A DNA stretch of 64,000 bases from Crenalkalicoccus roseus (GCF_004761865.1 NZ_SJDM01000002.1:102521-166520); one strand, 5' to 3'; shown: positions 35,762 through 44,758, numbered from the stretch's first letter. The notes: generated from the letters alone by a model not told the origin. Made by a program: numbers and translations.

Positions 35762-37411
35762 TCAGCGCGCCCCGGCGAGGGTCGGCGCCTTCTTCAGCGC
35801 GTCCGTGGTGTCGAAGTCGCGCAGCACGGCGTCGTCGGCCATCTCCACCTCGACCATCCGGTCGGCGTGCTGGCCGACCAGGTGGCGCGCCCCGACATCG
35901 CCGGTGATGCGCATCATGTCGGGGAAGAACTCCCGCGCCCACAGCATCGGGTTGCCCTGCTTGCCGCGGAAGGTCGGCATGACGATGGCGCGGCCCTCCT
36001 CCGGGTCGAAGGCGGCGATCAGGCGGTCCATCATGGCGCCGGTGACCAGCGGCATGTCGCCGAGGCAGACCAGCACCCCCTCGGCATCCGGCGGCAGCGC
36101 GGCGAGGCCGGCCTTCAGGCTGGCGGAGAGCCCCTCGGCGTAGTCCTCCGCGTAGGCGAACAGCACCGGGCGGCCGACCAGCGCCGCCTCCACCCGCTCG
36201 CGCTCGTGGCCGGTCACCACCACCACCGGCCGGGCGTGGGAGGCGAGGACGTTGTCCACCACCCGCGTCACCATCGGGGTTCCGTGCTCGTCCGGCACCA
36301 GCAGCTTGTTCAGCGGCGCCATGCGGCGCGACCGCCCGGCGGCGAGGACCACCGCCGCCACCCTCGGCCCGCGGCGCGGCGCCACCGAGGGGGCGGGCGT
36401 GCTCGGCGCCTCGGCGCGCGGCAGGGGGCGGACCTCGATCTCCTTCAGCAGGCCGCCGACGCCCATGGCCATCACGTCCGCCGGGCGCACCGGCAGCCCG
36501 GCGAACAGGCGCTGCAGCACCCAGTCTATGCCGTTCAGCTTCGGGGAGCGGGCGCAGCCGGGCAGCACCAGCGCCGGGATGTCCTCGATCCGGCCGAGGC
36601 AGATCAGGTTGCCCGGATCCACCGGCATCCCGAAATGCTCGATGCCGCCGCCGGCGCGGACGATGGCGGCGGGGCCGATGTCGCGCCGGTCCACCACCGC
36701 CGAGGCGCCGGCGATCAGCAGCACCTGCGCCCCCTGCCGGCGCAGCCGCGTGAGCGCGTCGGCCACCGGCCCGGTCTCGTGCCGCACCCGCTCGTGCGGC
36801 AGCAGCGTGCCGAGCAGCGCCTCCACGCGATGGCGCGTCGCCTCCACCGCGCCTTCCATCACGCTCTCCTTCACCCCCGGCAGCTCGGTCAGCACGAGCC
36901 CCACCTTGAGCGGGCGGAAGGGGTGGACGGAGAGCACCGGCGGGCCCTGGCGCGCCAGCAGCTCCGCCACCTGCAGCACCGGTCCCGGCACGGAGAAGGG
37001 GATCACCTTGATGGTGGCGACCATCTCCTTCGCCGCCACCGGCACGTAGGGCGGCAGGGTGGCGATGGTGAGGGATTCGTCGAGCGCGTTCAGCCGGTTC
37101 ACCGCCGCGGCGTTGACCACGAGCAGCCCCGGCGTCTCGGCGAACAGGTTGACGCGGCCGGTGGCGGCGCGGGAGCGCGTCAGCAGCGGCGCCATCAGCG
37201 CGTTGGCCATGCGGTCCGCCGCCTCGTCCTCCGGCACGTCGCCGGGTTCGAGCCGCGCCGCGACCACCTCGCGGTGCCCGGCCGCCTGCAGCGCGGCGAG
37301 CGCGGCCTGGTCGAGCACCGTGCCCTTCTTCAGCACCTTGCCCGGCAGGCGGACGGTGTGGGCGAGGATGGCGCCGCGCGCCTCCTCGAGCGGGGTGGGG
37401 CCGAAGATCAT
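35762..37411 (-). CDS. Molybdopterin-binding / MocA-like NTP-transferase fusion
   Basis: A 549-residue two-part enzyme. Residues 1-335 resemble molybdopterin-binding (MoeA/MogA-like) proteins, with LIAGASAVVDRRDIGPAAIV and LPGCARSPKLNGIDWVL. Residues 350-549 are a nucleotidyltransferase of the MocA/MobA type, with the start motif VVLAAGRSRRMAPLNKLL and CLGDMPLV. Such fusions serve cytosine-dinucleotide modification of the molybdenum cofactor for xanthine-dehydrogenase-family enzymes. The start overlaps the XdhC-like stop by 4 bp (ATGA), placing it in the cox-type maturation operon. Confidence 0.88.
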   Translation of the reverse strand: MIFGPTPLEEARGAILAHTVRLPGKVLKKGTVLDQAALAALQAAGHREVVAARLEPGDVPEDEAADRMANALMAPLLTRSRAATGRVNLFAETPGLLVVNAAAVNRLNALDESLTIATLPPYVPVAAKEMVATIKVIPFSVPGPVLQVAELLARQGPPVLSVHPFRPLKVGLVLTELPGVKESVMEGAVEATRHRVEALLGTLLPHERVRHETGPVADALTRLRRQGAQVLLIAGASAVVDRRDIGPAAIVRAGGGIEHFGMPVDPGNLICLGRIEDIPALVLPGCARSPKLNGIDWVLQRLFAGLPVRPADVMAMGVGGLLKEIEVRPLPRAEAPSTPAPSVAPRRGPRVAAVVLAAGRSRRMAPLNKLLVPDEHGTPMVTRVVDNVLASHARPVVVVTGHERERVEAALVGRPVLFAYAEDYAEGLSASLKAGLAALPPDAEGVLVCLGDMPLVTGAMMDRLIAAFDPEEGRAIVMPTFRGKQGNPMLWAREFFPDMMRITGDVGARHLVGQHADRMVEVEMADDAVLRDFDTTDALKKAPTLAGAR

Positions 37412-38124
37412 GCCGCCTGCTCCGCCGCCGGCGCGGCCCTTGCGGCCAGCGCGGCGCCGCGGCGCACGGCGACGAGCTCGGCCAGGATGGAAAGCGCGAT
37501 CTCGGGCGCCGTCACCGCCTCGATGGCAAGCCCGACGGGGGCGTGGATGCGGGCGATGGCGGCCTCCCCGTGGCCCATCTCGCGCAGCCGCGCCACGCGC
37601 TTCGCATGGGTGCGCCGGCTGCCGAGGGCGCCGATGTAGAAGCAGGGGGAGCGCAGCGCCACGTCGAGCGCCGGGTCGTCGAGCTTCGGGTCGTGGGTCA
37701 GCGTCACCACGGCGGTGCGGGAATCCGGGGCGAGGGCGGCCATCGCCTCGTCCGGCCAGTCGTGCCGCAGGGCAATGCCGGGGAAGCGCTCCGCGGTCGC
37801 CCAGGCGCGGCGCGGATCGATCACCGTGACGGCGAAGCCGAGCGGCAGCGCCATCGGCACCAGCGCCTGGGCGATGTGCACGGCGCCGACCACGATCAGG
37901 CGCAGCGGCGGGTTGTGCGGGTGGACGAACCAGGGCTCGCCGTCGAGGGCGACGGTGCGCGCGGCATCCTCGCGCAGCGCCGCCTGCGCCGCCTCGGCCA
38001 GCGCGCCGGGGCAGGCATCCTCGGGCCAGAGGCACTGGTGGCCGTCCGAGAGCCGGGTCAGCAGCGCCACCGGCTGCTTCGCCGCCTGCGCCGCCCGCAG
38101 CCGGGCGAGGAGGGCGGGGGTCAT
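37408..38124 (-). CDS. XdhC-family protein, C-terminal Rossmann part
   Basis: A 238-residue XdhC/CoxI-type maturation protein. It holds the XdhC Rossmann part, with LIVVGAVHIAQALVPMA near residue 75, VVTLTHDPKLDDPAL and the Arg-rich GALGSRRTHAKRV. XdhC binds the molybdenum cofactor and helps add the terminal sulfur before insertion. The short domain normally at the N-terminus is encoded separately by the upstream gene, which overlaps it by 4 bp. Confidence 0.9.
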   Translation of the reverse strand: MTPALLARLRAAQAAKQPVALLTRLSDGHQCLWPEDACPGALAEAAQAALREDAARTVALDGEPWFVHPHNPPLRLIVVGAVHIAQALVPMALPLGFAVTVIDPRRAWATAERFPGIALRHDWPDEAMAALAPDSRTAVVTLTHDPKLDDPALDVALRSPCFYIGALGSRRTHAKRVARLREMGHGEAAIARIHAPVGLAIEAVTAPEIALSILAELVAVRRGAALAARAAPAAEQAA

Positions 38125-38444
38125 GCCAGCTTCTCCACGAACACCGTCAGCCTGCCGCCGCAGGCGAGGCCGACCTCCCACGCGCGCTCGTCGGAGATGC
38201 CGAAATCGAGGAGCTGGGGCGCGCCGGTGCGCATCGTCTCCCGCGCCGCCTCGGCCACCGCGCCCTCGATGCAGCCGCCGGAGACGCTGCCGGCGAGCCG
38301 GCCGGAGGCGGTGACGGCGAGGCGCGAGCCGGGCGGGCGGGGCGAGCTGCCCCAGGTCTCGACCACGGTGGCGATCGCCACCGTCTCGCCCTCCGCCAGC
38401 CACTGCGCGGCGGTGCCCAGCACATCCTCGGTGGATTCGCTCAT
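38121..38444 (-). CDS. XdhC/CoxI-type N-terminal domain protein
   Basis: A 107-residue stand-alone version of the XdhC/CoxI domain: ATVVETWGSSPRPPGSRLAV and SVSGGCIEGAVAEAA are its signature, and the Cys of GGCIEG is conserved in the family. It likely acts together with the downstream Rossmann-domain protein as a split XdhC. Both ends overlap neighbours by 4 bp (coxE upstream, XdhC downstream). Confidence 0.9.
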   Translation of the reverse strand: MSESTEDVLGTAAQWLAEGETVAIATVVETWGSSPRPPGSRLAVTASGRLAGSVSGGCIEGAVAEAARETMRTGAPQLLDFGISDERAWEVGLACGGRLTVFVEKLA

Positions 38445-39661
38445 GCCGCCCTTCTCCTCCCCGCCTGCGGGCCGCTGAGCGAGGCGACCAGCTCCCGCAG
38501 GCTCGCCAGATTATGGACCGGGCGGAACTCGTCCACATGCGGCAGCATCGCCCGGATCCCCTGGGATCTGGGCTGGAAGCCCTGGTAACGCAACAGGGGA
38601 TTCAGCCAGATCAGCCGCCGGCAGGAGCGGCGCAGGCGGTCGGTGGCCTCGGCCAGGCCCCGCGCGCCCTCCCGGTCGAGGCCGTCGGTGATCAGCAGCA
38701 CCACCGCCCCCTGGGCGAGCACCCGCCGCGCCCAGAGGCGGTTGAACAGGGTGAGGGATTCGCCGATCCGCGTGCCGCCCGACCAGTCCGGGACGATGTG
38801 GGAGACCAGCTCGAAGGCCACCTCGGCGTCGCGGTGGCGGAGCTGGCGCGTCACGTTGGTCAGCCGCGTGCCGAACAGGAAGGCGTGCACGCGGTCGCGG
38901 TCGTTGGTCACGGCGTGCAGGAAGTGCAGCAGCACCTGGGCGTAGCGCGCCATGCTGCCCGAGATGTCGCAGAGCGCGACCAGCGGCGGCGGCCGCGTCA
39001 CGCGGCGGCGGCGCTCGATGGTCAGGATCTCCCCGCCCCAGCGGAGGCTCGCCCTGATGGTGGCGCGCAGGTCCACCGCCGGCCCCTGCGGGTCGGGGCG
39101 GAAGCGGCGGGTGCGGCGCTCGTCGAGCGGCAGCACGAGGCGGCGGATCTCGCGCTTCGCCTCGGCGATCTCGGCCGCGGACATCGCCTCGAAATCCATG
39201 GTCTGCAGGCGCTCGCGGTCGCTGACCGTGAGCGTCATGTCCACCTGCCGGCGGTCCTCCTCGGGCCGCGGCGGCGGGGCGTGGGGGCGGCGGTCGCGCA
39301 TCGCCTCGGCGACGCGGCGGGAGGCGGGCGGGGCCTTCTCCTGCTGCCGCAGCCCCTCCATCAGCGCCATGGCCGCGGCGTGCCGGCCCGCCTCCGGGTC
39401 GCGCCAGAACAGCAGGAAGGCCTGGTCGAACAGCTCGAAATGCTCGCGCCGGTGGATCATCGTGGCGCGCAGCGCGGCGTGCACCTGGCGGCGGTCGCCG
39501 ATCTCCACCTCGGTCAGCGCCTCCAGCGCGCGCAGGGTCTCGGAGATGCCGACGGGCAGGCCGCTGCGGCGCAGCAGCCGCGCGAAGGCGATCAGGTTCG
39601 CGGCCAGCGCCCCGCCGCCGGCGCCGGAGAGGCCCGCGGCGGCGAGGGCCTCGCCTACCAT
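38441..39661 (-). CDS. coxE: CoxE-like von Willebrand factor A protein
   Basis: A 406-residue VWA/CoxE-family protein. The metal-ion-dependent adhesion site is seen as Asp-x-Ser-x-Ser in LCDISGSMARY near residue 235, the Thr in SGGTRIGESL and the Asp in LITDGLDREG. In aerobic CO dehydrogenase systems CoxE works with the CoxD ATPase in building the Cu-Mo active site. It follows coxD with a 40-bp gap and overlaps the XdhC-domain gene by 4 bp. Confidence 0.9.
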   Translation of the reverse strand: MVGEALAAAGLSGAGGGALAANLIAFARLLRRSGLPVGISETLRALEALTEVEIGDRRQVHAALRATMIHRREHFELFDQAFLLFWRDPEAGRHAAAMALMEGLRQQEKAPPASRRVAEAMRDRRPHAPPPRPEEDRRQVDMTLTVSDRERLQTMDFEAMSAAEIAEAKREIRRLVLPLDERRTRRFRPDPQGPAVDLRATIRASLRWGGEILTIERRRRVTRPPPLVALCDISGSMARYAQVLLHFLHAVTNDRDRVHAFLFGTRLTNVTRQLRHRDAEVAFELVSHIVPDWSGGTRIGESLTLFNRLWARRVLAQGAVVLLITDGLDREGARGLAEATDRLRRSCRRLIWLNPLLRYQGFQPRSQGIRAMLPHVDEFRPVHNLASLRELVASLSGPQAGRRRAA

Positions 39662-39701
39662 GCCGGGCGGGCGCGGCGCGCGCCCCTGCGGCGCCGCGCG
39701 C

Positions 39702-40661
39702 TCACGCCGCCGCCTGCTTCGCCTCGGCGACCAGCCTCGCCGCCTCGGCGCCGCGCAGCCTGGCGATGTCGTCCTGGTACTTCAGGAGCACGCCGAGCGT
39801 CTCGTCCACCACCGCGGGCTCGAGCTCGCTCGCGTCCAGCGCCGACAGCGCCGCCGCCCAGTCTATGGTCTCGGCGACGCCAGGCAGCTTGAAGTAGTCC
39901 CCGGCGCGCAGCTTCTGCACGAAGGCGACGACCTGGGCGGAGAGGCGCTCCGACACCCCCGGCGCGCGGATGCGCAGGATGGCGCGCTCCCGCGCCGCGT
40001 CGGGGTAGTCCACCCAGTGGTAGAGGCAGCGGCGGCGGATCGCGTCGTGCACCTCCCGCGTGCGGTTGGAGGTGATGACCACGACCGGCGGCGTCTCCGC
40101 CCGGATGGTGCCGAGCTCGGGGATGCTGATCTGGAAGTCGGCCAGGATCTCCAGCAGGAAGGCCTCGAAGGGCTCGTCGGCGCGGTCGAGCTCGTCGATC
40201 AGCAGCACGGCCGGCCCGCCCTCGGGGCTCAGCGCCTGCAGCAGCGGCCGCTCCTGCAGGAAGCGGCGGTCGTAGATGCCGCGCTCCAGCGCCGCCCGGT
40301 CCCTGGCCTCGCCGGTGGCCTCGGCGAGGCGGATGGCCATGAGCTGGCGGGCGTGGTTCCACTCGTAGGCGGCCGCCGAGAGATCGAGGCCGTCATAGCA
40401 CTGCAGGCGCACCAGACGGCGGGGAAGCTGCGCCGCGAGCACCTTGGCGATCTCGGTCTTGCCGGTGCCCGGCTCGCCCTCCAGGAACAGCGGCCGGCCC
40501 ATGCGCAGGGCGAGGTGCACCGTGGTCGCCAGCGCCCGGTCGGCGACGTAGCCCCCGGCGGCGAGGAGCTGCTGCGTCGCCTCGACCGAACGCGGCATCT
40601 CGCCCGCCGCCCGCGGCGCGGCGGCGGCCTCCTCGCCGGGGGGGCGTGCGCTCGCGCTCAC
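39702..40661 (-). CDS. coxD: CoxD-like MoxR-family AAA+ ATPase
   Basis: A 319-residue AAA+ ATPase of the MoxR group. Walker A is GEPGTGKT in FLEGEPGTGKTEIAKV near residue 58, Walker B is VLLIDELDRAD, and sensor 1 is VITSNRTREV. MoxR ATPases pair with VWA proteins to remodel metalloenzymes; with CoxG and CoxE beside it the cox assignment is well supported. Its start overlaps the coxG stop by 4 bp. Confidence 0.92.
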   Translation of the reverse strand: MSASARPPGEEAAAAPRAAGEMPRSVEATQQLLAAGGYVADRALATTVHLALRMGRPLFLEGEPGTGKTEIAKVLAAQLPRRLVRLQCYDGLDLSAAAYEWNHARQLMAIRLAEATGEARDRAALERGIYDRRFLQERPLLQALSPEGGPAVLLIDELDRADEPFEAFLLEILADFQISIPELGTIRAETPPVVVITSNRTREVHDAIRRRCLYHWVDYPDAARERAILRIRAPGVSERLSAQVVAFVQKLRAGDYFKLPGVAETIDWAAALSALDASELEPAVVDETLGVLLKYQDDIARLRGAEAARLVAEAKQAAA

Positions 40662-41407
40662 AGGAACATCAGCGCCAGGATGACGAGCATGAGCGCGGCG
40701 CCGATCCAGAACTGGAGCGGCAGGCCGAAGGGCTCGATGGTGGTGAGCAGGCGCAGGGGGCGGAAATCCTCCGGCGTCGCGGGGGGCGGGGAGCGCTCCC
40801 CGGCCCCGGCGCCGATCGGGCCGGTCACCGGCGTCACGCCGTGCTGCGTCACCGGGCTGGTCTGCAGCCCCTGCCGGTCGGCGAGGTACTCGGTATCGGT
40901 GCCGGCAACCGGGGTGACGCCCGCGGGCGCCTCGGCGCCGGCGCCGACCGGCTCGGCCACCGGGGCGGGGGCGAAGTGGCGGCTGAAGCGGTCGAAGAAC
41001 TGGTCGGCCATCTGCTTGGCCGTGCTGTCGATCAGCCGCGCGCCGAGCTGGGCCATCTTGCCGCCCACCTGGGCCTTCACCTGGTAGGTGAGCAGCGTCT
41101 CGGCCGGGCCCAGCTCCTGCAGCGCCACGTCCGCCCCGCCCTTGGCGAAGCCCATCGCGCCCCCGTTGCCCTCGCCGGTGATGGTGTAGCTCGCCGGCGG
41201 GTTGATGTTCTCGAGCCTCACCCTGCCGCCGAATTTCGCCGCCATCGGGCCGATCTTCACCGCCACCCGGGCCTGGAACTGGTCATCGGCGACGCGCTCG
41301 ACCGACTCGCAGCCGGGGATGGAGGCGCGCAGCACCTCCGGGTCGTTCAGCGCTTCCCATACCTGCTGGCGCGGCGCGGGGATCCGCCGCTCGCCTGTCA
41401 TCTCCAT
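40658..41407 (-). CDS. coxG: CoxG-like SRPBCC protein with C-terminal anchor
   Basis: A 249-residue protein with an SRPBCC/CoxG domain in residues 1-150 (IPAPRQQVWEALNDPEVL, then IPGCESVERV), a proline/alanine-rich linker (about 165-220) and a C-terminal transmembrane helix (FWIGAALMLVILALMFL). In the oligotropha-type CO dehydrogenase system CoxG recruits the enzyme to the membrane. It is first in the minus-strand operon coxG-coxD-coxE-xdhC-xdhC-mocA, divergent from the prpB-like gene. Confidence 0.92.
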   Translation of the reverse strand: MEMTGERRIPAPRQQVWEALNDPEVLRASIPGCESVERVADDQFQARVAVKIGPMAAKFGGRVRLENINPPASYTITGEGNGGAMGFAKGGADVALQELGPAETLLTYQVKAQVGGKMAQLGARLIDSTAKQMADQFFDRFSRHFAPAPVAEPVGAGAEAPAGVTPVAGTDTEYLADRQGLQTSPVTQHGVTPVTGPIGAGAGERSPPPATPEDFRPLRLLTTIEPFGLPLQFWIGAALMLVILALMFL

Positions 41408-41607
41408 GGTCTGCTCCCGATCTCGGCGCGGACCTTACGGTCCAAGGGCGGGAAGGGGAACCCCCGGCGCCGGGTTCCCATCCCGGTTGCACCCGGCGCC
41501 GGGCGCGCGCGGTCGTGACGGCCCCGCCGGGTTCCGGCAGGATGCCCGGCCTCCGGCGAGGGCGCGGGTCGCCCCGCCCCCCATTCCGAACCGAGGATCC
41601 CCGAGCC
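41408..41607. promoter_or_regulatory. Divergent coxG/prpB-like control region with paired palindromes
   Basis: A 200-bp gap between divergent starts. It contains the perfect 12-bp palindrome CCCGGCGCCGGG twice (41463-41474 and 41492-41503), the first set within the longer inverted repeat GGGAACCC...GGGTTCCC, plus GGACCTTACGGTCC at 41430-41443. These are candidate operators for either gene; no clear -35/-10 pair is seen. Confidence 0.4.
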
Positions 41608-42531
41608 ATGCCCTACGTGATCGGCACCGACGTCCCGGACGAGCCTGCCGGGCTCCGCTTCCGCCGCCTGCTCGACCGGCCGGAGATCCTGCAGATGCCG
41701 GGGGCGCATTTCGGCCTCGCCGCGCTGCTCGCGAAGCGCGCCGGCTTCGAGGCGATCTACCTCTCCGGCGCGGCGATGACGGCGACCATGGGCCTGCCCG
41801 ACCTCGGCATGATCACCGTGGACGAGGTCTGCTTCTGGATCCGCCAGGCGAACCGCGCCGCGGCGCTGCCGATGCTGGTGGACGGCGACACCGGCTACGG
41901 CGAGGCGCTGAACGTGATGCACATGGTGCGCAGCTTCGAGGAGGCGGGCGCCGGGGCCGTGCACCTCGAGGACCAGCTCCTGCCCAAGAAGTGCGGCCAC
42001 CTGAACGACAAGAAGCTCGCCGACCCGCACGACATGGCGGCCAAGCTCGCCGCGGCGCGGAAGGCGCGCAAGCACCTCTACATCATCGCCCGCACCGACG
42101 CCGCGGCGAGCGAGGGCATGGACGGGGCGGTGGGCCGCGCCAAGCTCTACCTCGAGGCCGGCGCCGACGCCATCTTCCCCGAGGCGCTGACCAGCGCCGA
42201 CATGTTCCGCGAATTCGCCCGCCGCCTGCCCGGGGTGCCGCTGCTCGCCAACATGACCGAGTTCGGCCGCACGCCCTTCTTCACGGCGAAGGAGTTCCAG
42301 GAGATGGGCTACGCCATGGTGATCTGGCCCGTCTCCCACCTGCGCGTGGCGGCGAAGGCGATCGAGGAGCTCTACGCCTCGATCCGCGCCGAGGGCGGCA
42401 CCCATCGGATGGTGGAGCGGATGCAGACGCGGGCCGAGCTCTACGCCGCCATCGGCTACCACGACTACGAGGCGCTGGACGCGACGCTGGTGCGGACGGT
42501 GCTGCCGCAGGCGCCGTCCCCGAGGGGATAG
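41608..42531 (+). CDS. 2-methylisocitrate lyase-like (isocitrate lyase/PEP mutase family)
   Basis: A 307-residue TIM-barrel lyase. The catalytic loop is KKCGHL with Cys129, metal ligands are in VDGDTGYG (Asp92, Asp94) and HLEDQ (Glu121, Asp122). The CGH loop favours a true lyase (methylisocitrate or isocitrate) over PEP mutase or oxaloacetate decarboxylase, and the length fits PrpB. If PrpB, it would make pyruvate and succinate in the methylcitrate cycle with the prpD-prpC pair about 18 kb away. A different C-C lyase substrate remains possible. Confidence 0.82.
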   Translation: MPYVIGTDVPDEPAGLRFRRLLDRPEILQMPGAHFGLAALLAKRAGFEAIYLSGAAMTATMGLPDLGMITVDEVCFWIRQANRAAALPMLVDGDTGYGEALNVMHMVRSFEEAGAGAVHLEDQLLPKKCGHLNDKKLADPHDMAAKLAAARKARKHLYIIARTDAAASEGMDGAVGRAKLYLEAGADAIFPEALTSADMFREFARRLPGVPLLANMTEFGRTPFFTAKEFQEMGYAMVIWPVSHLRVAAKAIEELYASIRAEGGTHRMVERMQTRAELYAAIGYHDYEALDATLVRTVLPQAPSPRG

Positions 42532-42543
42532 GGACGGATCGCG

Positions 42544-42563
42544 GAGGGCCGGCCCCGGCCCTC
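42544..42563. terminator. Perfect hairpin between convergent genes
   Basis: GAGGGCCGG (42544-42552) pairs with CCGGCCCTC (42555-42563) with a 2-base loop, between the stops of the prpB-like gene and the convergent MFS gene. Probably a shared terminator; no T tract. Confidence 0.5.
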
Positions 42564-42573
42564 GCCGCCTGCC

Positions 42574-43797
42574 CTATCGCCGCAGCGTGCGCCAGGCGAT
42601 GCCCGCCAGCATGGCGAGGCCCGCCGCGGCCATCAGCGGGATCGCCCGCCCCGGCCCCAGCGCGTCGGCCAGCGCGCCGATCGCCAGCACGCCCGCCGGC
42701 CCCATGCCGATGCAGGTGGTGACCAGCCCGAGCACGCGCGAGCGCGCCTCGGGCGGCGCGCAGGTGACCGGCAGCGCCGTCTGCAGCGCCGAGAACAGCG
42801 CCGTGCCGACCCCGCCCAGCATCAGCACCGCCACGGCGAGCCACAGCGCGGGCATCAGCGGCAGCAGCAGCAGGCAGAGCAGGAACAGCACGCAGCCGCC
42901 GATCATCAGCGCCGCGCTCAGCGGCACGCCACGCCCGGCGGCGAGCACGAGGCCGGTGAGCAGCGCCCCGGCCGGCTCGGCCGCGGTCAGTACGCCGATC
43001 TGGAGGGGGGAAGCGGCGTAGGCGGCGCTGCCGAAGGCCGGCATCACCGCGTTCACGCAGAAGCCGAACACGTTCATGGCGACGGTCACGCCGATCACCG
43101 CCCGCAGCACCGGGAAGCGCCGCACCACGCGCACCCCGTCCGCCACGTCGGCCAGCAGCCGGCGCGGCCGCAGCCGCCGCCGGGCCTGCGGCAGCCGGAC
43201 GCCGGCGAGCAGCGCCAGCGCCGCCAGGTGGCAGATCCCCGCGAGCGCGAAGGCGGCGGCGAGGCCGAGCGTCTGGTAGAGCAGCCCGCCGAGCAGCGGC
43301 CCGAGCATGCGCGTGGTGTTCGCGGTCATGCTGTCGAGCGCCACCGCCTGCACCACGTCGCGCTCCCCCGCCGCCTCGCTCGCCATGCGGCGGCGGGAGG
43401 CCATCTCCCCGGTCCAGACCAGCCCGCCGAGCAGGGCGGCGGCGCCGAGATGCCAGACCTCGAGCCGCCCCGCCACGGCCAGCGCGGCGACGGCGAAGGC
43501 CCCGGCGGCGGTCGCGGCCTGCCCCGCCATCAGCAGGCGGCGGCGGTCCAGCACCTCGGCGACGGCGCCGGCGACGGCGCCCGCGAGCAGCATCGGCAGC
43601 GCCCGCATCACCGCCACCAGCGAGACGGCGAGCGCGGAGCCCGTCGCCTCGAAGGTGAAGACGGCGGCCACCAGCGTCTCCACCCAGCGCATGGCGTTGG
43701 CGAGCCCGCCCACGGCCCAGAGGCGCAGGAAATCCGGGTTGGCCAGCAGCCGGCGCAGCGGGTGGCCGGCGGGGCGGGGCGCGTCGTCTCTCGGCAT
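42574..43797 (-). CDS. MFS transporter
   Basis: A 407-residue major facilitator with about 12 helices. EVLDRRRLLMAGQAATAAG is the motif A-like loop after helix 2. The start at 43797 avoids an arginine/proline-rich upstream extension. It belongs to the same broad exporter group as the MFS protein at 31287 but is clearly distinct in sequence. Substrate unknown. Divergent from the alpha/beta hydrolase gene. Confidence 0.88.
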   Translation of the reverse strand: MPRDDAPRPAGHPLRRLLANPDFLRLWAVGGLANAMRWVETLVAAVFTFEATGSALAVSLVAVMRALPMLLAGAVAGAVAEVLDRRRLLMAGQAATAAGAFAVAALAVAGRLEVWHLGAAALLGGLVWTGEMASRRRMASEAAGERDVVQAVALDSMTANTTRMLGPLLGGLLYQTLGLAAAFALAGICHLAALALLAGVRLPQARRRLRPRRLLADVADGVRVVRRFPVLRAVIGVTVAMNVFGFCVNAVMPAFGSAAYAASPLQIGVLTAAEPAGALLTGLVLAAGRGVPLSAALMIGGCVLFLLCLLLLPLMPALWLAVAVLMLGGVGTALFSALQTALPVTCAPPEARSRVLGLVTTCIGMGPAGVLAIGALADALGPGRAIPLMAAAGLAMLAGIAWRTLRR

Positions 43798-43903
43798 GGC
43801 GGGACCGCGCAGCCTTCCACGCCGGCGCGGCGCTGGCGAGGGGGGGTGCAAGGCGCGGCGCGGCGGTGCAGGATCGGAGGAACGGCGAGACGGGAGGACG
43901 CCC

Positions 43904-44758
43904 ATGCCCTACGCCCCATCGGATGGCGCGCGGCTCTGGTACGAGGAGGCCGGCAGCGGCCACCCGATCCTGTTCATCCACGAATTCGGCGCCGACCACA
44001 GGGAGTGGGAGGACCAGCTCCGCTTCTTCTCCCGCGAATACCGCTGCATCGCCTATGCCGCGCGCGGCTACCCGCCCTCGGACGTGCCGGCGGACCCGAA
44101 GCTGTACGGCCAGGACTTCGCGGTGGCGGATGCGGTGGCGGTGCTGCGCCACCTGAACATCCCGCGCGCGCACGTCGTCGGCCTCTCCATGGGCGCCTTC
44201 GCGGCGCTGCTGCTCGGGATCCGCCATCCCGGCATGGCGACGGCGCTGGTGCTGGCCGGCATCGGCTCCGGCTCGCCGAAGCACGAGCAGGAGGCGTTCC
44301 GCGCCGCCAGCAGGGAGCGGGGCGAGCGGCTGATCCAGGAGGGCTGGGCCGGCGCCATGGCGGAGGAGACCGGCACCTCGCCGACGCGCATCCAGCTCCG
44401 CAAGAAGGACCCGCGCGGCTGGGCGGCCTACATGGAGCGGCTGGCGCAGCATTCCGGCCTCGGCACCGGGCTGACCATGCAGCGCTACCAGGGCGGGCGG
44501 GACTCGATCTTCGACTGGGAGGCGGAGCTGCGCCGCATGGCGGTGCCGACGCTGATCGCGCTCGGCGACGAGGACTGGCCCTGCGTCGAGACCAGCATCT
44601 TCCTCAAGCGGGTGCTGCCCAACGCCGGGCTGTGGGTGCACCCGCGCACCGGGCACGCCATCAACCTGGAGGAGCCGATGGCCTTCAACCGCGCGGTGGC
44701 GGATTTCCTCTCCACCGTCGAGCGCGGCCGGTGGAGCCTGGACGCCACTCCGGCCTAG
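43904..44758 (+). CDS. Alpha/beta hydrolase
   Basis: A 284-residue alpha/beta hydrolase fold enzyme. Oxyanion region HEFGADHREWEDQL near residue 26, nucleophile elbow GLSMGAFAALL (Ser), acid in LGDEDWP and His in HPRTGHAINLEEP. It resembles esterases, C-C hydrolases and haloperoxidase-like enzymes; the substrate is open. The ATG follows GGGAGGACG. The TAG stop (44756-44758) begins a dispersed repeat. Confidence 0.9.
   Translation: MPYAPSDGARLWYEEAGSGHPILFIHEFGADHREWEDQLRFFSREYRCIAYAARGYPPSDVPADPKLYGQDFAVADAVAVLRHLNIPRAHVVGLSMGAFAALLLGIRHPGMATALVLAGIGSGSPKHEQEAFRAASRERGERLIQEGWAGAMAEETGTSPTRIQLRKKDPRGWAAYMERLAQHSGLGTGLTMQRYQGGRDSIFDWEAELRRMAVPTLIALGDEDWPCVETSIFLKRVLPNAGLWVHPRTGHAINLEEPMAFNRAVADFLSTVERGRWSLDATPA

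Noticed and set aside
35015..37639. 874-codon open frame on the plus strand
   Set aside because: Antisense to the alpha/beta hydrolase and the molybdopterin-binding fusion gene; His/Arg/Gly-rich composition typical of shadow frames in high-GC DNA.
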